Source: Verrucomicrobiaceae bacterium (GTDB taxonomy: Bacteria; Verrucomicrobiota; Verrucomicrobiia; Chthoniobacterales; JAATET01). From it: a stretch of 47,793 nt of DNA. The stretch is taken from assembly GCA_027488755.1 (NCBI GenBank), contig JAIYAZ010000154.1, positions 1 to 47,793 on the forward strand, given 5' to 3'. This document shows positions 31,428 to 39,560 of the stretch, in pieces. Every line of letters starts with the position of its first letter. Within the stretch, counting starts at the first letter, position 1. A program made the translations under genes and the position numbers. Below the pieces are notes generated by a model that did not search any database, was not told the DNA's origin, and saw only the letters and a list, made by a program, of their open reading frames with translations.

Positions 31428-33865
31428 CCCCGACCACCGTGCGCAGCGAAGTCATTCTCGCCTCCGCGGGCACCGGGAAAACCCACGCCCTCACCGGCCG
31501 CATCCTGCGGCTGCTCGCCCTCGGCGTTGCGCCCGACGCCATCCTCGCGCTCACCTTCACGCGCAAGGCCGCGGGCGAATTCGCCACCGCCGTCTTCCGC
31601 CGCCTCGCCCGCGCCGCCGCCGATCCCGCGCAGGCCCGCCGCCTCGCGGCCGAGCTCGGCGTCGAGGCCGATTTCCCCGCGCTCCTGCGCGACGTCGTGC
31701 GCGCGATGGACCGCCTGCAATTCCGCACCTTCGACGCCTTCTTCCAGCGCGTCGTCGCCACGATTCCCTTCGAGATCGGCCTGCCCGGCGGCATCGAAAT
31801 GCTCGACGAACCCACCGCCGCCGCCCTGCGCGACCGCGTGCTCACGCGCCTGTTCGCCGCCGGCGCCGACCCCGGCGCGCAGGAGGCCCTGCTCACCGCC
31901 TACCGCGAGGCAACCTTCGGCGCGGAGGAGAAGAGCCTGCGCCGCCGGCTCGAAACCTTCATCGTCACGAACCACGCCCAGTTCCTCGAGGGCCCCGAGT
32001 CGCCCCGCTGGGGCGACCCCGCCACGATCTGGCCCGCCGGCTCCCCGTGGCTGGAACCGACGGCGGACGACGCCCGCGACGCCGCCACCGAACTCGCCGC
32101 CTTCGCCGCCACGCAGGACGGCGAGGTCTTCCGCTCCCTCGAAACGATCGCCGGCGCCGCCCTCACCTGGGAACCGGGCATGCCGCTGCCCGACGGTCGC
32201 GTCTTCGAGGACCTCCTCGCCCAATTCGCCCGCGATCCCGACCCCGCCAGCCTCACCATCACCTACCGCCGCCGCGAGGTTGTGCTGCCGGCCGCGATCG
32301 TCCCCGCCGTGCGCCGCATCGTCCGCCGCTTCGTCGGCGCCTCGCTGCGCCGTCACCTCCGCATCGCCGCCGGCGTGCGCCGCGTGCTCGCGCCGTTTGA
32401 CGAGGCCTACCACGAGGAGGTCCGCCTGAGCGGTCGGCTGGCCTTCGCCGACGTTGTCGAGCTCCTCCGCCGCATCCCGCCGCTGGAATGGCAGGCCCGC
32501 CTCGACGCGCGCCTTGAGCACTGGCTCTTCGACGAATTCCAGGACACCAGCCTGCTGCAATGGTCCGTGGTCGAAAACCTCATCGACGAAGTTCTCCAGG
32601 ATGACTCCGGCCGCCGCAGCGCGTTCTTCGTCGGCGATCCCAAGCAATCCATCTACCGCTGGCGCGGGGGCGAGCACCGGCTCATCGAGCGCGTGGTCGA
32701 CCGCTACGGCGCCGCGCTCGAGCAGCGCACGCTCGCGAAATCCTACCGCTCCGACCCCGCTATCATCGACCTCGTCAACCGCTACGGCGACGCCGCCGCC
32801 GACCGCGCCAACGGCCTGCCCGCCGCCGTCGTGGAGGAATGGCAGCGCTTCTGGGTGCGCCACGAATCCGCCGCGCCCGAACGCCGCGGCCACGCCACCG
32901 TCGAGCTCCTCGCCGCGAAGGAGGAACTCGTCGACCGCGTGCTCGCCGACCTCCGGCGCATCGACCCGCTCGGACGCGGACTCTCCTGCGCCGTGCTCAC
33001 GCAAAAAAACGACGACGCGCGCGACCTCGCCGCCGGCCTGCGGGAACGCGGCTTCCTCCACGTCGCGGCGGAAACCGATGAGCCAATCGCGATGGACGCG
33101 CCGGTCAACCGCGCGCTCCTCGCGCTCGTAGCCGCCGTCACGCATCCGGCGGATACCGCCTCCGCCCGCCTCGTGGAAATGTCGCCCCTCGCCGCGCTGC
33201 TCGTCGAAGGCGGCTGGCCCGCCCTGCGCGCGCGGTTCCTGCTCGCCGTCACCCTCGGCGGGCTCGAGCCGGCCCTGCGCGAAGCGCTCGCCGCGGTCGC
33301 TCCGCCCGCGGACGCCTTCTCCCGCCAGCGCCTCCGCCTCCTGCTCGATCTCGCCCGCGCCCACGACGAGGCCGGCTCCGGCCGGCTCGACGAGTTTCTC
33401 CGCGCCGCCACCGCACACGCGCGACGCCAGGTCGCCTCGGCGGGCAACATGCAGATTCTCACCATCCACCGCTCGAAGGGCCTCGGCTTCGACGTCGTGC
33501 TGCTCCCGGTCTTCGACACCACGCGCCTCGACCGCGTGCCGCGCGACGGCTTTCTCGCCTGGCGCGGCGACGACCTGCGCCCGCACTGGCGGCTGCACCG
33601 GCCCGTGAGCGCCGTATCCGCGCTCGATCCCGTCCTCGCCGCCGCGCACGCCCAGCAGGTGAACGACAACGCCTACGACGGCCTCTGCCTGTGGTATGTC
33701 GGCCTCACCCGCGCGAAGCACGCGCTGCACGTCTACACGCTCGCCCCCGGCAAGTCGGGCGCCTCCGCCGTGAGCCTCCTGGAGCGTGCGCTCGGCGGTG
33801 CGGATGCCTTCGCCGACGGCCGCTGGGAAAGCGGCGACCCGTCGTGGTTTGCGGCGGGAGCCTAG
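31424..33865 (+). CDS. UvrD/AddA-like helicase without nuclease domain
   Basis: An 813-residue superfamily 1A helicase starting at ATG 31424, overlapping the AddB-like gene by ATGA. Motifs in order: I ASAGTGKT (13-20), Ia LTFTRKAAGEF, II LFDEFQDTS (about 367-376), III FVGDPKQSIYRWRGGE (about 402-417), V ILTIHRSKGLGFDVV (about 678-692) and VI VGLTRAKHALHVY. Motif II has DEFQD, as in RecB/AddA. It ends about 50 residues after motif VI, so the C-terminal RecB-type nuclease of AddA (proteins of about 1200 residues) is missing. With only the AddB nuclease the complex would cut one strand. Its stop shares CTAG with the convergent gene's stop. Confidence 0.88.
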   Translation: MTPTTVRSEVILASAGTGKTHALTGRILRLLALGVAPDAILALTFTRKAAGEFATAVFRRLARAAADPAQARRLAAELGVEADFPALLRDVVRAMDRLQFRTFDAFFQRVVATIPFEIGLPGGIEMLDEPTAAALRDRVLTRLFAAGADPGAQEALLTAYREATFGAEEKSLRRRLETFIVTNHAQFLEGPESPRWGDPATIWPAGSPWLEPTADDARDAATELAAFAATQDGEVFRSLETIAGAALTWEPGMPLPDGRVFEDLLAQFARDPDPASLTITYRRREVVLPAAIVPAVRRIVRRFVGASLRRHLRIAAGVRRVLAPFDEAYHEEVRLSGRLAFADVVELLRRIPPLEWQARLDARLEHWLFDEFQDTSLLQWSVVENLIDEVLQDDSGRRSAFFVGDPKQSIYRWRGGEHRLIERVVDRYGAALEQRTLAKSYRSDPAIIDLVNRYGDAAADRANGLPAAVVEEWQRFWVRHESAAPERRGHATVELLAAKEELVDRVLADLRRIDPLGRGLSCAVLTQKNDDARDLAAGLRERGFLHVAAETDEPIAMDAPVNRALLALVAAVTHPADTASARLVEMSPLAALLVEGGWPALRARFLLAVTLGGLEPALREALAAVAPPADAFSRQRLRLLLDLARAHDEAGSGRLDEFLRAATAHARRQVASAGNMQILTIHRSKGLGFDVVLLPVFDTTRLDRVPRDGFLAWRGDDLRPHWRLHRPVSAVSALDPVLAAAHAQQVNDNAYDGLCLWYVGLTRAKHALHVYTLAPGKSGASAVSLLERALGGADAFADGRWESGDPSWFAAGA

Positions 33866-34641
33866 AAAAAGAACGGAATGCCGCGCGCGGCGAAGTCGGC
33901 CTTTTGCTCGGAGAGGTATTTGTCTCCGAGGCGGTCAAAGCCGCCCTGGGCGCGGTGGGTTTTGAGGAAGGCGTTGACCTGCTCGCGCAGGGCCGCGTCG
34001 TCGAGCCGCAGCCCCACGGCCCAGGCTTCGCGATTGATCGGCGTGAGGAGCGCGCGGGTGGTTTCCGCGTGCTGGCGGCCGTTTTGCCAGATGGACATCT
34101 GGTCGTAAACGAACGCATCGGCGCGGCCCTGCACGACTTCGAGCACGGCGGTGGCCTCCTTCTCCACGGCGAGGATGCGGGCCTGCTTGAGCTGGGCGCG
34201 GGCCCAGACTTCGCCGGTGGTGCCCTGCCGCACGACGACGGTCCGGCCGGGTTGATCGAGGTCGGCGGCGGTTTGCACGGGGGAATTCTTCGCGACGAGG
34301 AGCGCGAGGCCGGTGGAAAGGTAGGGCTCGGAGAAGGCGATGGATTGACGGCGCTCGGGCGTGTCGGTCATCGAGGAAATGACGAGATCGATGCGCTTCG
34401 ACTTAAGCGCGGGGATGAGGCCGACGAAGGGGATGTTTTCGATCCGCACGCGCCGGCCGAGGGATTCGCCGAGCGCGCGGGCAAGATCCACGCTCACTCC
34501 GGTCGGCTGGCCGCTCGCGTCGAGGGTTTCAAACGGCGGGTAGCTGAGGTCCATGCCGACGACGAGGGTGTTGTCCTTTTGGCCGGAGCAGCCGGCGAAG
34601 AGGAGCAGCGCGAACGCGAACGCGACGAGGGGAAGTTTCAT
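33862..34641 (-). CDS. Amino-acid ABC transporter substrate-binding lipoprotein
   Basis: A 259-residue family 3 solute-binding protein. A lipoprotein signal peptide ends at LFAGC (Cys18), then NTLVVGMDLSYPPFE, GVSVDLARALGESLGRR, PALKSKRIDLVISSMTDTPER and FSEPYLSTGLALLV follow, the classic polar amino-acid-binding pattern, with the hinge strands GRTVVVRQGTTGE and GRADAFVYD. ATG 34641 was chosen because it begins the signal peptide; the frame continues to 34950 inside the MgtE-like gene. No permease or ATPase is adjacent, so it either works with distant transport genes or is a binding protein of a sensor. Convergent with the helicase, sharing stop bases. Confidence 0.88.
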   Translation of the reverse strand: MKLPLVAFAFALLLFAGCSGQKDNTLVVGMDLSYPPFETLDASGQPTGVSVDLARALGESLGRRVRIENIPFVGLIPALKSKRIDLVISSMTDTPERRQSIAFSEPYLSTGLALLVAKNSPVQTAADLDQPGRTVVVRQGTTGEVWARAQLKQARILAVEKEATAVLEVVQGRADAFVYDQMSIWQNGRQHAETTRALLTPINREAWAVGLRLDDAALREQVNAFLKTHRAQGGFDRLGDKYLSEQKADFAARGIPFFF

Positions 34642-34706
34642 GCGGGGGAAGATACGAAGGTTTCGGCGGCGCGTCTGCCCCTCTCCGCGTCTCCGCGCGA
34701 ATTTCC

Positions 34707-35702
34707 CTAGCGCAGCACGAGGGCGGCGGTGCCGAAATACCAGGTGAGCGTGCAGAGATCGACGGCGCCGAGCGTGAGGGGGCCGGAGGCGATTTTCGGG
34801 TCGAGCTTGAGCATGCGCAGGACGCTGGGGACGATGAGCCCGAGGAGGGAGGCGGTGATCATCACGCCAACGAGGCTGAGCCCGATCGCGACCGCGGTGA
34901 GGAACTCGCGCTGCCAGGTGGCGACGATGGCGGTGACGACCGCGGCGCACGCGAGGCCGAGGAGCGTGGCGGTGAGGAGTTCCTTGCGGATTGCGCCGAG
35001 CAGCCAGGCACCGCTGGGACGCACGGAGTGGAGCGACTGGAGGGTGACGGCCATGGATTGCGCGCCCACGCTTTCGCCGAGGCCGAGCACGAGCGTCATG
35101 AAAAACGCGAGGGCGATGCGCTGTTCGAGCGTCTCGGCGAAGGCACCGGTGAGCACGGCGCAGAGCGTGCCGCTGGCCACGGTGGCGAGCAGCCAGGGGA
35201 AGCGGAAGCGGAAGGCCTTGCCCGCGCTGGCGTGGCGGAGCTCCTCAACGTGGAAGCCGAGGGTTTGGAAGATGTCGCTGTCGCCGCTGGACTCCTCCAT
35301 GTTGAGGACTTCCTCGGTGAAGATGCCGACGTCGACGACACCGAGAATGCGCCGGTCGGCGTCCACGACCGGGAGCGCGTAAAATTTGTAGAGGACGAAA
35401 AACTCGCAGGCGTCGAGGAGGGTGGCGGTGGCCGGGACGGCGACGACGCGGGGGACCATGACCTCGCGGACGGGGCGTTCGAGGGCCTCGGTGAGCAGGC
35501 GGCGCGTGGGCAGGACGCCGAGGAGTTTGCCGGTGGCGTCGGTGACGTAGAAATACACGATGCCGACGCCGAGCCCGCGGGTGCGAATCTCCGCCAGCGC
35601 CTGCTCGACGGTGAGGTCGGCGTCAATGCGCGCGATGTCGGCGCGCAGAAAGTCGGTGACCGGGCGCTGGAAATTCGTCTGGAGTTTCGGGTTGCCGAGC
35701 AT
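34707..35702 (-). CDS. MgtE-like magnesium transporter lacking the N domain
   Basis: A 331-residue protein with tandem CBS domains (about 15-140; VTDFLRADIARIDADLTVEQ, LEDVMVPR-type REVMVPRVVAVPATATL, YALPVVDADRRILGVVDV) and five membrane helices (about 165-330) ending PSVLRMLKLDPKIASGPLTL, the MgtE ion-path signature. MgtE proteins usually have about 450 residues with an N-terminal superhelical domain that senses cytoplasmic magnesium; here it is missing, so gating would rely on the CBS domains. Short MgtE proteins of this kind are known in several bacteria. The start codon follows directly on the T-tract of a terminator of the upstream pilin gene, an odd arrangement that leaves almost no leader. 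Confidence 0.85.
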   Translation of the reverse strand: MLGNPKLQTNFQRPVTDFLRADIARIDADLTVEQALAEIRTRGLGVGIVYFYVTDATGKLLGVLPTRRLLTEALERPVREVMVPRVVAVPATATLLDACEFFVLYKFYALPVVDADRRILGVVDVGIFTEEVLNMEESSGDSDIFQTLGFHVEELRHASAGKAFRFRFPWLLATVASGTLCAVLTGAFAETLEQRIALAFFMTLVLGLGESVGAQSMAVTLQSLHSVRPSGAWLLGAIRKELLTATLLGLACAAVVTAIVATWQREFLTAVAIGLSLVGVMITASLLGLIVPSVLRMLKLDPKIASGPLTLGAVDLCTLTWYFGTAALVLR

Positions 35703-35703
35703 G

Positions 35704-35743
35704 GAAAAGAAAAACGCCCTTCCACCGGTGAGGCGGAAGGGCG
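35704..35743 (-). terminator. Intrinsic terminator of the pilin gene abutting the mgtE start
   Basis: On the minus strand a 9-base perfect stem (CGCCCTTCC at 35743-35735 with GGAAGGGCG at 35723-35715) around an 11-base loop is followed by TTTTTCTTTT (35714-35705). It lies 28 bases after the pilin stop. The T-tract ends two bases before the ATG of the MgtE-like gene. Confidence 0.85.
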
Positions 35744-35771
35744 CAAAGCGTGGGGTAGGCCCCGGGCCCGA

Positions 35772-36404
35772 TTAGTTCAGCGTCTGCTGGCTGTAGGCCG
35801 CCGCGTCCGTGCCGCCGAGGAAGGGGAAGATGGACGGGCTGTTCGCGTCGGAGGCGCGCTTGAAGATGCCGCCGCTGCCGCCCTTGGCGAAGACGACGAA
35901 GCCCTTGTTGCCGTAGGGGGCGGTGGCCGAACTGAGCGTGCCGCCGCTCCAGTTTTTCGTGACGACGAAGGGCTGGTCGGCTGGGGACTGTTCGGCGACT
36001 TGGAAGACCTTGAAGGCGATGTTCGCCCCGGTGAAGCTGGTGGTGCCGGCCGGGATGGAAATGCCGGGGGCAGTGAGGATTTTGCGGAGCTCGTTCACGG
36101 AGAGGTAGTTGTTCGTGGTGAGCGCGTCGAAGTAGGCGGAGAGGCCGGCCGGGGTGACGTTGCCGGTGGTGTCGACCGTGGAGGTCCACTGGAGGCCGCT
36201 GCCGGAGTTCGCCGTGTCGAGGGACATCTGCTGGGTGGCGATCTGGAGCTGGCGGGCGTTGTTCAGCGTGCCGGTCATCTGGCCCTGGACGAGGGCGTTG
36301 TTGACGGCCGGGACGGCGAGGGTGGCGAGAATTCCGATGATCGAGATGACGACGAGGAGCTCGATCAGGGTGAAGGCGGAGTTGGAGCGGCGGAGCAGTT
36401 TCAT
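35772..36404 (-). CDS. Type IV pilin-like protein (candidate major pilin)
   Basis: A 210-residue prepilin: MKLLRRSNSA/FTLIELLVVIS, with predicted cleavage after Ala10, Glu at mature position 5 and a long N-terminal helix (IIGILATLAVPAVNNALVQG). The globular part is pilin-sized, with no Cys pair, and ends GGTDAAAYSQQTLN. ATG 36404 was chosen because it begins the leader; the frame runs to 36695 inside glgB. It has its own near-consensus promoter and its own terminator, so it is a single-gene transcript, as expected for an abundant major pilin or pseudopilin served by the distant machine at 1-10600. The genomic context (MgtE, GlgB) gives no further clue. It could equally be a type II major pseudopilin. 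Confidence 0.85.
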   Translation of the reverse strand: MKLLRRSNSAFTLIELLVVISIIGILATLAVPAVNNALVQGQMTGTLNNARQLQIATQQMSLDTANSGSGLQWTSTVDTTGNVTPAGLSAYFDALTTNNYLSVNELRKILTAPGISIPAGTTSFTGANIAFKVFQVAEQSPADQPFVVTKNWSGGTLSSATAPYGNKGFVVFAKGGSGGIFKRASDANSPSIFPFLGGTDAAAYSQQTLN

Positions 36405-36424
36405 GATCTGGAGTGGAGGTGGAT

Positions 36425-36454
36425 TAATTACGCATCGGGACGCGGGGGCGTCAA
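36425..36454 (-). promoter_or_regulatory. Sigma-70-like promoter of the pilin gene
   Basis: On the minus strand TTGACG (36454-36449), an 18-base spacer and TAATTA (36430-36425) form the best promoter match in the window, 21 bases before the pilin ATG and just after the glgB stop. Confidence 0.65.
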
Positions 36455-36459
36455 TGGAT

Positions 36460-38664
36460 TTAAGGCTGCGGTTCGCGTTTGAAGGCGACCACGGCGAGGG
36501 GCGGGAGGTCGATCTGGAGCGAGTGGGGTTTGCCCTGCCAGCTCCAGTGTTCGTCAGCCCAGCGGGAGCCGTAGTTGCCGGCGTTGCTGCCGCCGTAGAC
36601 CTCGGCGTCGGTGTTGAGGATTTCGCGGTAGCAGCCGGGGGCGGGGACGCCGATGCGGTAGGCGGTGCGGGTGACGGGCGTGGCGTTGACGACAAAGAGG
36701 AGCGCGGTGCCGTCGCGGGCCTTGCGAATGAAGGACCAGACGGTGTTGTCGGCGTCGTTGAAGTCGATCCACTCGAAGCCTTCGAAGCTGTCGTCGAGCT
36801 CCCAGAAGGCGGGTTCGTTGACGTAGAGCCAGTTCAGGTGCTGGACGAGGCGGGTGATGCCGCCGTGGGGGTGGTATTGGGTGAGGTGCCAGTCGAGGCT
36901 CTGGGCGTGGTTCCACTCGGCCCACTGGCCAAACTCGATGCCCTGGAAGATGAGCTTTTTGCCGGGGTGGGCCCACATCCAGGCGAGGAACATGCGGAGG
37001 TTCGCGAATTTCTGCCAGTCGTCGCCGGGCATCTTGCGCATCATCGAGCCCTTGCCGTGGACGACTTCGTCGTGGCTGAGGACGAGGATGAAATGCTCGG
37101 TGAAGGCGTAGAGCATCGAGAAGGTGATATCGCCCTGGTGGAAGCGGCGGTAGATGGGGTCCTTGCTGATGTAGCGCAGGGAGTCGTTCATCCAGCCCAT
37201 GTTCCACTTGAAGCCGAAGCCGAGGCCGCCGTCGTAGGTGGGCTTCGAGACGCCGGGCCAGGCGGTGGATTCCTCGGCGATATTGAGGATGCCGGGGAAG
37301 CGGGCGTAGGTGACCTCGTTGAAGGTCTTGAGGAAGTTGAGGGCGTCGAGGTTTTCGCGGCCGCCGAAGCAGTTTGGGACCCACTCGCCGGGTTTGCGCG
37401 AGTAGTCGAGGTAGAGCATGGAGGCGACGGCGTCCACGCGCAGGCCGTCGATGTGGTATTCGTCGAGCCAGAAGAGGGCGTTCCCGACGAGGAAGTTGCG
37501 GACCTCGTTGCGCCCGTAGTTGAAGATGAGGGTGCCCCAGTCCATGTGCTCGCCGAGGCGGGGGTCGGGGTGTTCGTAGAGGCAGGTGCCGTCGAAGCGG
37601 GCGAGGCCGTGGGCGTCCTTCGGGAAGTGGCCGGGCACCCAGTCGAGGATCACGCCGAGGCCGGCCTGGTGGCATTTGTCGACAAAGGCGCGGAAGTCGT
37701 CGGGGTTTCCGAAGCGGCTGGTAGGTGCGTAGTAGTTGACGACCTGGTAGCCCCAGGAGCCGTCGAACGGATGCTCGGCCACGGGCATGAGCTCGAGGTG
37801 GGTGAAGCCGAGTTCCTTGACGTAGGGGATGAGGCGGTCGGCGAGTTCGGTGTAGCTGAGCGAGCGGTTGCCTTCCTCGACGATTTTCTGCCAGGAGCCG
37901 AGGTGCACCTCGTAGATGCTCATGGGCGAGTGGATGGCGTCGCGCTGGGCGCGGGCGGTCATCCAGGCCTCGTCGGACCAGGCGTAGCGGTTGAGGTCGA
38001 AGACCATGCAGCCGGTGGCGGTGCCGTGCTGGGCGTAGAACGCAAAGGGGTCGGTCTTGAGGAAGACTTCGCCGTGCGGTCCGCGGATCTCAAACTTGTA
38101 GTGGCCGCCTTCGGGGACTTCGGGCAGGAAGATTTCCCAGATGCCGGCGGGCACCATTTTCCGCATGGGGTGGACGCGGCCGTCCCAGTGGTTGAAGTCG
38201 CCGACCACGCTCACGCGCTGGGCGTTGGGCGCCCAGACGGCGAAATGCACCCCGCGCACGCCGTCGAGCTCAAGGAGGTGGGCGCCGAGCTTTTTGTAGA
38301 CGTCGTAGTGGGTGCCCTCGTTGAAGAGGTAGATGTCCATCTCGCCGAGCACGGCGGGGAACGCGTAGGGGTCGAGCTGGCTCCAGGTCGCGCCGTCGTG
38401 GCCGACGTATTCGCAACGGTAGCGGAGCGGGGCGGGCTCGGTGCCGAGGTCGGCCTCAAAAACACCGTCGCCCTTGAGCGCGAGCGGGAACCGGCGGGCG
38501 GCTCCGCCTTCCTCGGCGAGCGTGACCTGCGCGGCATCGGGGCGATAGACGCGGGCCACGGTGCGGTCGCCTTCGAGCCGGATGCCAAGCAGCCGAAACG
38601 GGTCGCTGTGGCGGGCCTCGATGAGGGGGTAGTAGTCGTCGTCCGAGAGGAGGGAAGGATTCAT
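36460..38664 (-). CDS. glgB: 1,4-alpha-glucan branching enzyme
   Basis: A 734-residue GH13 family 9 branching enzyme that makes alpha-1,6 branches in glycogen. It has an N-terminal N1 module (about 1-110, HSDPFRLLGIRLEGDRTVAR), a CBM48 module (HFAVWAPNAQRVSVVGDFNHWD), the catalytic barrel with GLRVDAV (nucleophile Asp, about 411), NIAEEST (acid/base Glu, about 462) and LSHDEVVHG (Asp, about 531), and a C-terminal beta domain. Length equals E. coli GlgB (728), the long form. No other glycogen gene is adjacent. It ends immediately before the pilin promoter, with no clear terminator of its own. Confidence 0.96.
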   Translation of the reverse strand: MNPSLLSDDDYYPLIEARHSDPFRLLGIRLEGDRTVARVYRPDAAQVTLAEEGGAARRFPLALKGDGVFEADLGTEPAPLRYRCEYVGHDGATWSQLDPYAFPAVLGEMDIYLFNEGTHYDVYKKLGAHLLELDGVRGVHFAVWAPNAQRVSVVGDFNHWDGRVHPMRKMVPAGIWEIFLPEVPEGGHYKFEIRGPHGEVFLKTDPFAFYAQHGTATGCMVFDLNRYAWSDEAWMTARAQRDAIHSPMSIYEVHLGSWQKIVEEGNRSLSYTELADRLIPYVKELGFTHLELMPVAEHPFDGSWGYQVVNYYAPTSRFGNPDDFRAFVDKCHQAGLGVILDWVPGHFPKDAHGLARFDGTCLYEHPDPRLGEHMDWGTLIFNYGRNEVRNFLVGNALFWLDEYHIDGLRVDAVASMLYLDYSRKPGEWVPNCFGGRENLDALNFLKTFNEVTYARFPGILNIAEESTAWPGVSKPTYDGGLGFGFKWNMGWMNDSLRYISKDPIYRRFHQGDITFSMLYAFTEHFILVLSHDEVVHGKGSMMRKMPGDDWQKFANLRMFLAWMWAHPGKKLIFQGIEFGQWAEWNHAQSLDWHLTQYHPHGGITRLVQHLNWLYVNEPAFWELDDSFEGFEWIDFNDADNTVWSFIRKARDGTALLFVVNATPVTRTAYRIGVPAPGCYREILNTDAEVYGGSNAGNYGSRWADEHWSWQGKPHSLQIDLPPLAVVAFKREPQP

Positions 38665-38783
38665 ACGCGAGGGACGCTCTCCGTTGATAGTCCCGGCGGG
38701 TGGCTTTTGCCCACCGAAAAGCGCGGGGCGGGCGTGGAGTTGTCTCGCCGCAAAGGTAGTGGGCGCTTATCCTCGCGGGCGTG

Positions 38784-39560
38784 ATGATTCGCGTTACCGC
38801 CGCTTGTTGCCTGGCCGCCGCGCTGGCGGGTTGCTCTTCCTCCCCCACCGTGGCGCCTTCCAAATCGACGTCGCCCGCCATCACCGCGGGAGCCTGGCCG
38901 GTGCCGGATCCGGCCGCCTTCGAGGCCCGCATCGGACCGCCGCCCAAGCCGGGGAGCGCGGCCCAGCGCCGCGACATTGAGGAAGTGCTCGCGCTGCAAA
39001 AGGACGCGACGCCCGAGCGGATCGCGCGGGCGCAGCGGACACTGAATCTCACGGTCTTTACTTTTGAGCAGGCGCTCGGGCCGGAGTTCACCCCGGAGCG
39101 TTACCCGGAGACGGCGAAGTTTTTCCACCGGCTCAACGACCTGGTGCGCGCGGTGAACGATCCGCTCAAGGCGCACTACGAGCGGCCGCATCCGTTCGAG
39201 GCCGATCCGCGCATTCGCCGGCTGGTCGACGCCCCGGCCAAGTATTCCTACCCGAGCTACCACTCGGCCCGGTGCACGGTGTTCTGGCGGGTGCTGACCG
39301 AGCTGGATCACGGCACGGCCGCGGCCTTCCACGCCATCGCGCTGGAGGTCGAAAAGGACCGCGTCTTTGCGGGTGAGCATTTCCCGACAGACATCGCCGC
39401 GGGCCGCGTGGAGGGCCACCTGATCTTTGACGCGCTGCAGCGGGATCCCGCGTTTCGCGCGGATCTGGCGCGATTGAAGGCCGCCGAGTGGACCCCGCCG
39501 CCGCAAGCCCGGCGGGCCGGGGATGCGGTGCGGAAGCTGAACGAGGACGTGGCGCGTTAG
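38784..39560 (+). CDS. PAP2-family (class A acid phosphatase-like) lipoprotein
   Basis: A 258-residue lipoprotein from ATG 38784 (a GTG directly in front gives one more residue). The lipobox ALAGC is followed by a Ser/Thr/Pro linker and a helical PAP2 domain. Phosphatase motifs: KAHYERP (Lys and Arg of KxxxxxRP), SYPSYHSAR (PSGH motif with Tyr in place of Gly) and DRVFAGEHFPTD (Arg, His and Asp of motif 3). All catalytic side chains appear present. Class A non-specific acid phosphatases such as PhoN hydrolyse phosphomonoesters in the periplasm. The Gly to Tyr change beside the His is unusual and may alter the pocket. Convergent with citrate synthase, overlapping by 4 bases. Confidence 0.88.
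   Translation: MIRVTAACCLAAALAGCSSSPTVAPSKSTSPAITAGAWPVPDPAAFEARIGPPPKPGSAAQRRDIEEVLALQKDATPERIARAQRTLNLTVFTFEQALGPEFTPERYPETAKFFHRLNDLVRAVNDPLKAHYERPHPFEADPRIRRLVDAPAKYSYPSYHSARCTVFWRVLTELDHGTAAAFHAIALEVEKDRVFAGEHFPTDIAAGRVEGHLIFDALQRDPAFRADLARLKAAEWTPPPQARRAGDAVRKLNEDVAR

Noticed and set aside
31187-33730. 847-residue minus-strand open frame opposite the helicase
   Set aside because: Antisense of a helicase with all motifs intact; translation has no recognisable domain.
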